Shown: in pieces, positions 19,128 through 21,151 of the stretch
Numbering within the stretch: the first letter of the stretch is position 1
Layout: each line of letters starts with the position of its first letter
Source of the DNA: Chloroflexota bacterium
GTDB taxonomy: Bacteria; Chloroflexota; Anaerolineae; CG2-30-64-16
NCBI GenBank assembly: GCA_029555885.1
Contig: JAKPQT010000605.1
Location: 1 to 21,151 of the forward strand
DNA length: 21,151 nucleotides
Reading direction: 5' to 3'
Notes under the pieces: generated by a model
The model's database searches: none
What the model saw: only the letters and a program-made list of their open reading frames with translations
Told to the model about the DNA's origin: nothing
Program-made: the position numbers and the translations under genes

Positions 19128-19598
19128 ATGAAAACCATCCTCTTTGTCTGCACGGCCAATATCTGCCGCTCACCGATGGCTGCCGCCATCATGCGCCAGC
19201 GCATCGCGCAGATGGGCCTGGCGGACCAAGTGCGGGTCATTTCTGCCGGCGTCTGGGCGGAAGGCGATCAGAGCGCGAGCGCGAACGCCATCACCACCCT
19301 GCGCCAGCGCGGCATCGAGCTCGCATCGCACCGCTCCCAACTGCTGACGCCCGAACTGCTGGCCGAGGCGGCGATCATCCTCGTGATGGAGGAAAGCCAC
19401 CGCCGCTCGATCTTTTACGCAGCGCCGCAGCATCTCGCCAAAGTCTACCTCCTGACCGAAATGGCCGGCCGTCATGAAGATGTCGATGACCCCTATGGCG
19501 GGCCGTTGACGCTGTACGGGCGCACGGCAGACCTCCTGGAATCCCTCATCGACACGGGTCTCCCAGCCATCCTCAAGCGCATCGGCGTCGCGCTTTGA
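19128..19598 (+). CDS. Low-molecular-weight protein tyrosine phosphatase family protein
   Basis: A 156-residue cytosolic protein of the LMW-PTP/arsenate-reductase-like family. The phosphate loop is Cys8-x5-Arg14-Ser15 in 'FVCTANICRSPMA', and the general acid Asp120 lies in 'DVDDPYGG'. These enzymes dephosphorylate phosphotyrosine (or phosphoarginine in YwlE) through a cysteinyl-phosphate. In bacteria they often act on exopolysaccharide kinases or stress regulators; the target here is unknown. ATG 19128 is preferred because family members start about seven residues before the Cys. An in-frame ATG at 19080 would add 16 residues but lies inside the 21-bp hairpin. No good ribosome-binding site is visible before 19128, so expression may depend on read-through from hpf. 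Confidence 0.9.
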   Translation: MKTILFVCTANICRSPMAAAIMRQRIAQMGLADQVRVISAGVWAEGDQSASANAITTLRQRGIELASHRSQLLTPELLAEAAIILVMEESHRRSIFYAAPQHLAKVYLLTEMAGRHEDVDDPYGGPLTLYGRTADLLESLIDTGLPAILKRIGVAL

Positions 19599-19622
19599 GT
19601 TTCGCGCCGCGCGCGTTAGAAT
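19595..19622 (+). promoter_or_regulatory. Putative promoter of the GEVED-domain gene
   Basis: TTGAGT (19595-19600) and TAGAAT (19617-19622) with a 16-nt spacer; the -35 overlaps the phosphatase stop codon. The leader of about 60 nt contains two small hairpins (GCAGT-GCT-gACTGC type and ACTGAC/GTCAGT) before GGGAGG. Confidence 0.5.
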
Positions 19623-19686
19623 AGTTGCAGTGCTGACTGCTTTACTGACTGATCTTTCGTCAGTTCGTGAGATGAGGGAGGCAACG

Positions 19687-21151
19687 ATGTCGAGGATCGC
19701 GAAACGATTTTTAACCGGATTGGGTCGAAAGCCACAGCTTGCCATGCTCGGGACGGTTCTGCTGCTGCTGGCAGCCTTGCCCGCGGCCGCTGACTGGGCG
19801 ACGATCAGCACGACCGATGGACTGGTCGACCCGAATTGGCCTGCTCCGCTATATGCCACCGATTGCACCAATGCGAACATCGTGAACCATATGGAAATCC
19901 GCAACGCGTGGATCGTCAACGACGGCACGGAAATTGCCTTCCGCATCGAAACCTGCAATACCACCACCTCCTACCAAAACATCCGCATGGTCGCGGGGCT
20001 GGACTGCAACCACGATGGTGACTTCGTTGATGTGGACCCAGGCGGGGATCGCAGAATCGTCCAGATTATCCCATATGGCTCTATTGAGGACGAGGTCGAG
20101 GTGTACGATGGGGGAACCTACCTTATCTACGAGTTGGCCGACCATTCGGAGCGCGTCGGCGCGAACTTCGAGTGGCGGTTGCCTCTGTCATATCTGGAAC
20201 CCACCTGCCGGGGCAGCTTCGACCGGGACGACCCTGTCCAGTGGCTAGGCGTCGGACTGGCCACCGTGCAAATGGGGTTTCCCTCTCCCACCATCGTGGA
20301 CCAGACCCCGTATCACCAGTGGTATATTCCGCTCGACTACGGTGATGCCATCCACGTAAATCCGACAGATTGTACGGGCTATCCGACCCGCTTGAACTGC
20401 AACGCAGCGCGGCACGGCCTGGACTCGACGCTGCTGCTCGGTTCGCTGGCGGACCCGGATCCCGGCAATCTGCAGGACGCAGACGCCACCGCCGACGATC
20501 TGAACAACGAGGCGGACGAGGATGGCGTCATGCCCACCCTCGGCAGCAACTGGACGGCCAACGGCACAGGATCCCTCGACATCACCGCAAGCGATAACGG
20601 TTACGTCAACTGCTGGGTAGACTGGGCGCTCAACGGCAACTGGGCGGACGCGGGCGAGCACGTCATCAACGACACGGCTGTTGTAACCGGAACCAACACG
20701 CTGACGTTTGCAGTGCCGGCAGTAACCTTCCCGAACAACTTCACGGCGCGCTGTCGCCTTGCGCCCGCGGCGGGCCAGGCCAACAGCGTAACTGGCGCGG
20801 TCGAGTTCGGTGAGGTCGAGGACTACGTCTGGGCGTTTGGCGCGGCGGGCAACCGGCCCGCACCCCTGACCCTGGACATCAGCCTGCCGGTCACCGACTC
20901 AGTGCAGTTGAACTGGGCGCCCACGCCATCGAACGAGAGCTACCTCATCCTGCGCAGCACGCTGCCCTACTTCCAGCCGGGCGACGTGATGCCCGTGAGC
21001 GACCCGGACAATGCCGCGCCCTACAGTGACCCCGGCGTAGCCGGCAATCCGCTGGCCCCTGCGACCCTGTTCTATGCCGCGCAGGGACAGGTGACATCGA
21101 GCACGCCGGTGCTGGTGTCCGGGCTATCCAACCGGGTGGGGCTGTTCGAGT
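19687..21151 (+). CDS. Secreted GEVED-domain protein with Ca-binding-like loop, 3' end outside window
   Basis: The frame is open from ATG 19687 to the window end (488 codons seen). A basic N-terminus and hydrophobic core (about 17-31) end in 'LPAAADW', a signal peptidase I-type site near residue 35. Residues 36-215 are a beta-rich region containing 'DCNHDGDFVDVD' (106-117; Asp/Asn spacing of a calcium loop). Residues about 250-383 form a GEVED domain: an Asp-rich lead-in 'NNEADEDGV', 'CWVDWALNGNWADAGE', and the closing 'GEVEDY' (375-380). Residues from about 392 look like a fibronectin III-type domain. GEVED domains are found in large secreted or surface proteins; the function is unknown. GGGAGG lies 5 nt before the ATG. 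Several Cys suggest disulfides outside the cell. Confidence 0.88.
   Translation, partial: MSRIAKRFLTGLGRKPQLAMLGTVLLLLAALPAAADWATISTTDGLVDPNWPAPLYATDCTNANIVNHMEIRNAWIVNDGTEIAFRIETCNTTTSYQNIRMVAGLDCNHDGDFVDVDPGGDRRIVQIIPYGSIEDEVEVYDGGTYLIYELADHSERVGANFEWRLPLSYLEPTCRGSFDRDDPVQWLGVGLATVQMGFPSPTIVDQTPYHQWYIPLDYGDAIHVNPTDCTGYPTRLNCNAARHGLDSTLLLGSLADPDPGNLQDADATADDLNNEADEDGVMPTLGSNWTANGTGSLDITASDNGYVNCWVDWALNGNWADAGEHVINDTAVVTGTNTLTFAVPAVTFPNNFTARCRLAPAAGQANSVTGAVEFGEVEDYVWAFGAAGNRPAPLTLDISLPVTDSVQLNWAPTPSNESYLILRSTLPYFQPGDVMPVSDPDNAAPYSDPGVAGNPLAPATLFYAAQGQVTSSTPVLVSGLSNRVGLFE

Overview
The window is a GC-rich bacterial chromosome segment whose style points to the phylum Chloroflexota (probably an Anaerolineae-type lineage). 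This is an inference. It rests on lipoproteins with long Thr/Pro-rich linkers, a bacterial SH3 lipoprotein with an extra C-terminal domain, a GT39-type membrane glycosyltransferase with C-terminal beta-sandwich modules, and several families of short palindromic intergenic repeats. No rRNA, tRNA, CRISPR array, prophage or insertion sequence was recognised. TGA is an ordinary stop codon here.

Left part, plus strand (1-8645): the 3' end of an inositol-monophosphatase-family gene; a membrane-anchored TPR protein; a palindrome-rich gap; an SH3-domain lipoprotein; a GIY-YIG nuclease gene broken by one in-frame TGA and bracketed by inverted repeat units; a membrane-anchored clan GH-A glycosidase followed 2 nt later by a GT39-like glycosyltransferase; then a metallo-beta-lactamase-fold hydrolase paired with a JAMM (MPN+) metallopeptidase. 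The GH/GT pair suggests work on cell-surface or exported glycans.

Middle part, minus strand (8770-14990), read from high to low coordinates: a DUF218/YdcF-like protein, a B12-binding-like radical SAM protein, then pgeF, yggS, proC, yggT and a lipoprotein with a duplicated domain. The pgeF-yggS-(proC)-yggT order matches the housekeeping cluster found next to cell-division genes in many bacteria (ylmD-ylmE-sepF-ylmG in Bacillus), with proC in the sepF position.

Right part, plus strand (15097-21151): a divergently transcribed KAS III/thiolase-fold synthase with a clear terminator; a small lipoprotein; a protein with a histone-H1-like Lys/Thr/Ser/Ala tail behind a strong promoter; a long-form ribosome hibernation factor (hpf) with its own strong promoter and a long structured leader; a low-molecular-weight protein tyrosine phosphatase preceded by a 21-bp hairpin; and a secreted GEVED-domain protein that runs off the window.

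The most noteworthy signals are the repeat-bracketed, nonsense-disrupted GIY-YIG gene, palindromes that keep a constant centre while both arms change together, several genes whose -10-like hexamer lies 6-7 nt before the ATG with no Shine-Dalgarno (probable leaderless mRNAs), the histone-tail-like protein, and the long hairpin between hpf and the phosphatase gene.
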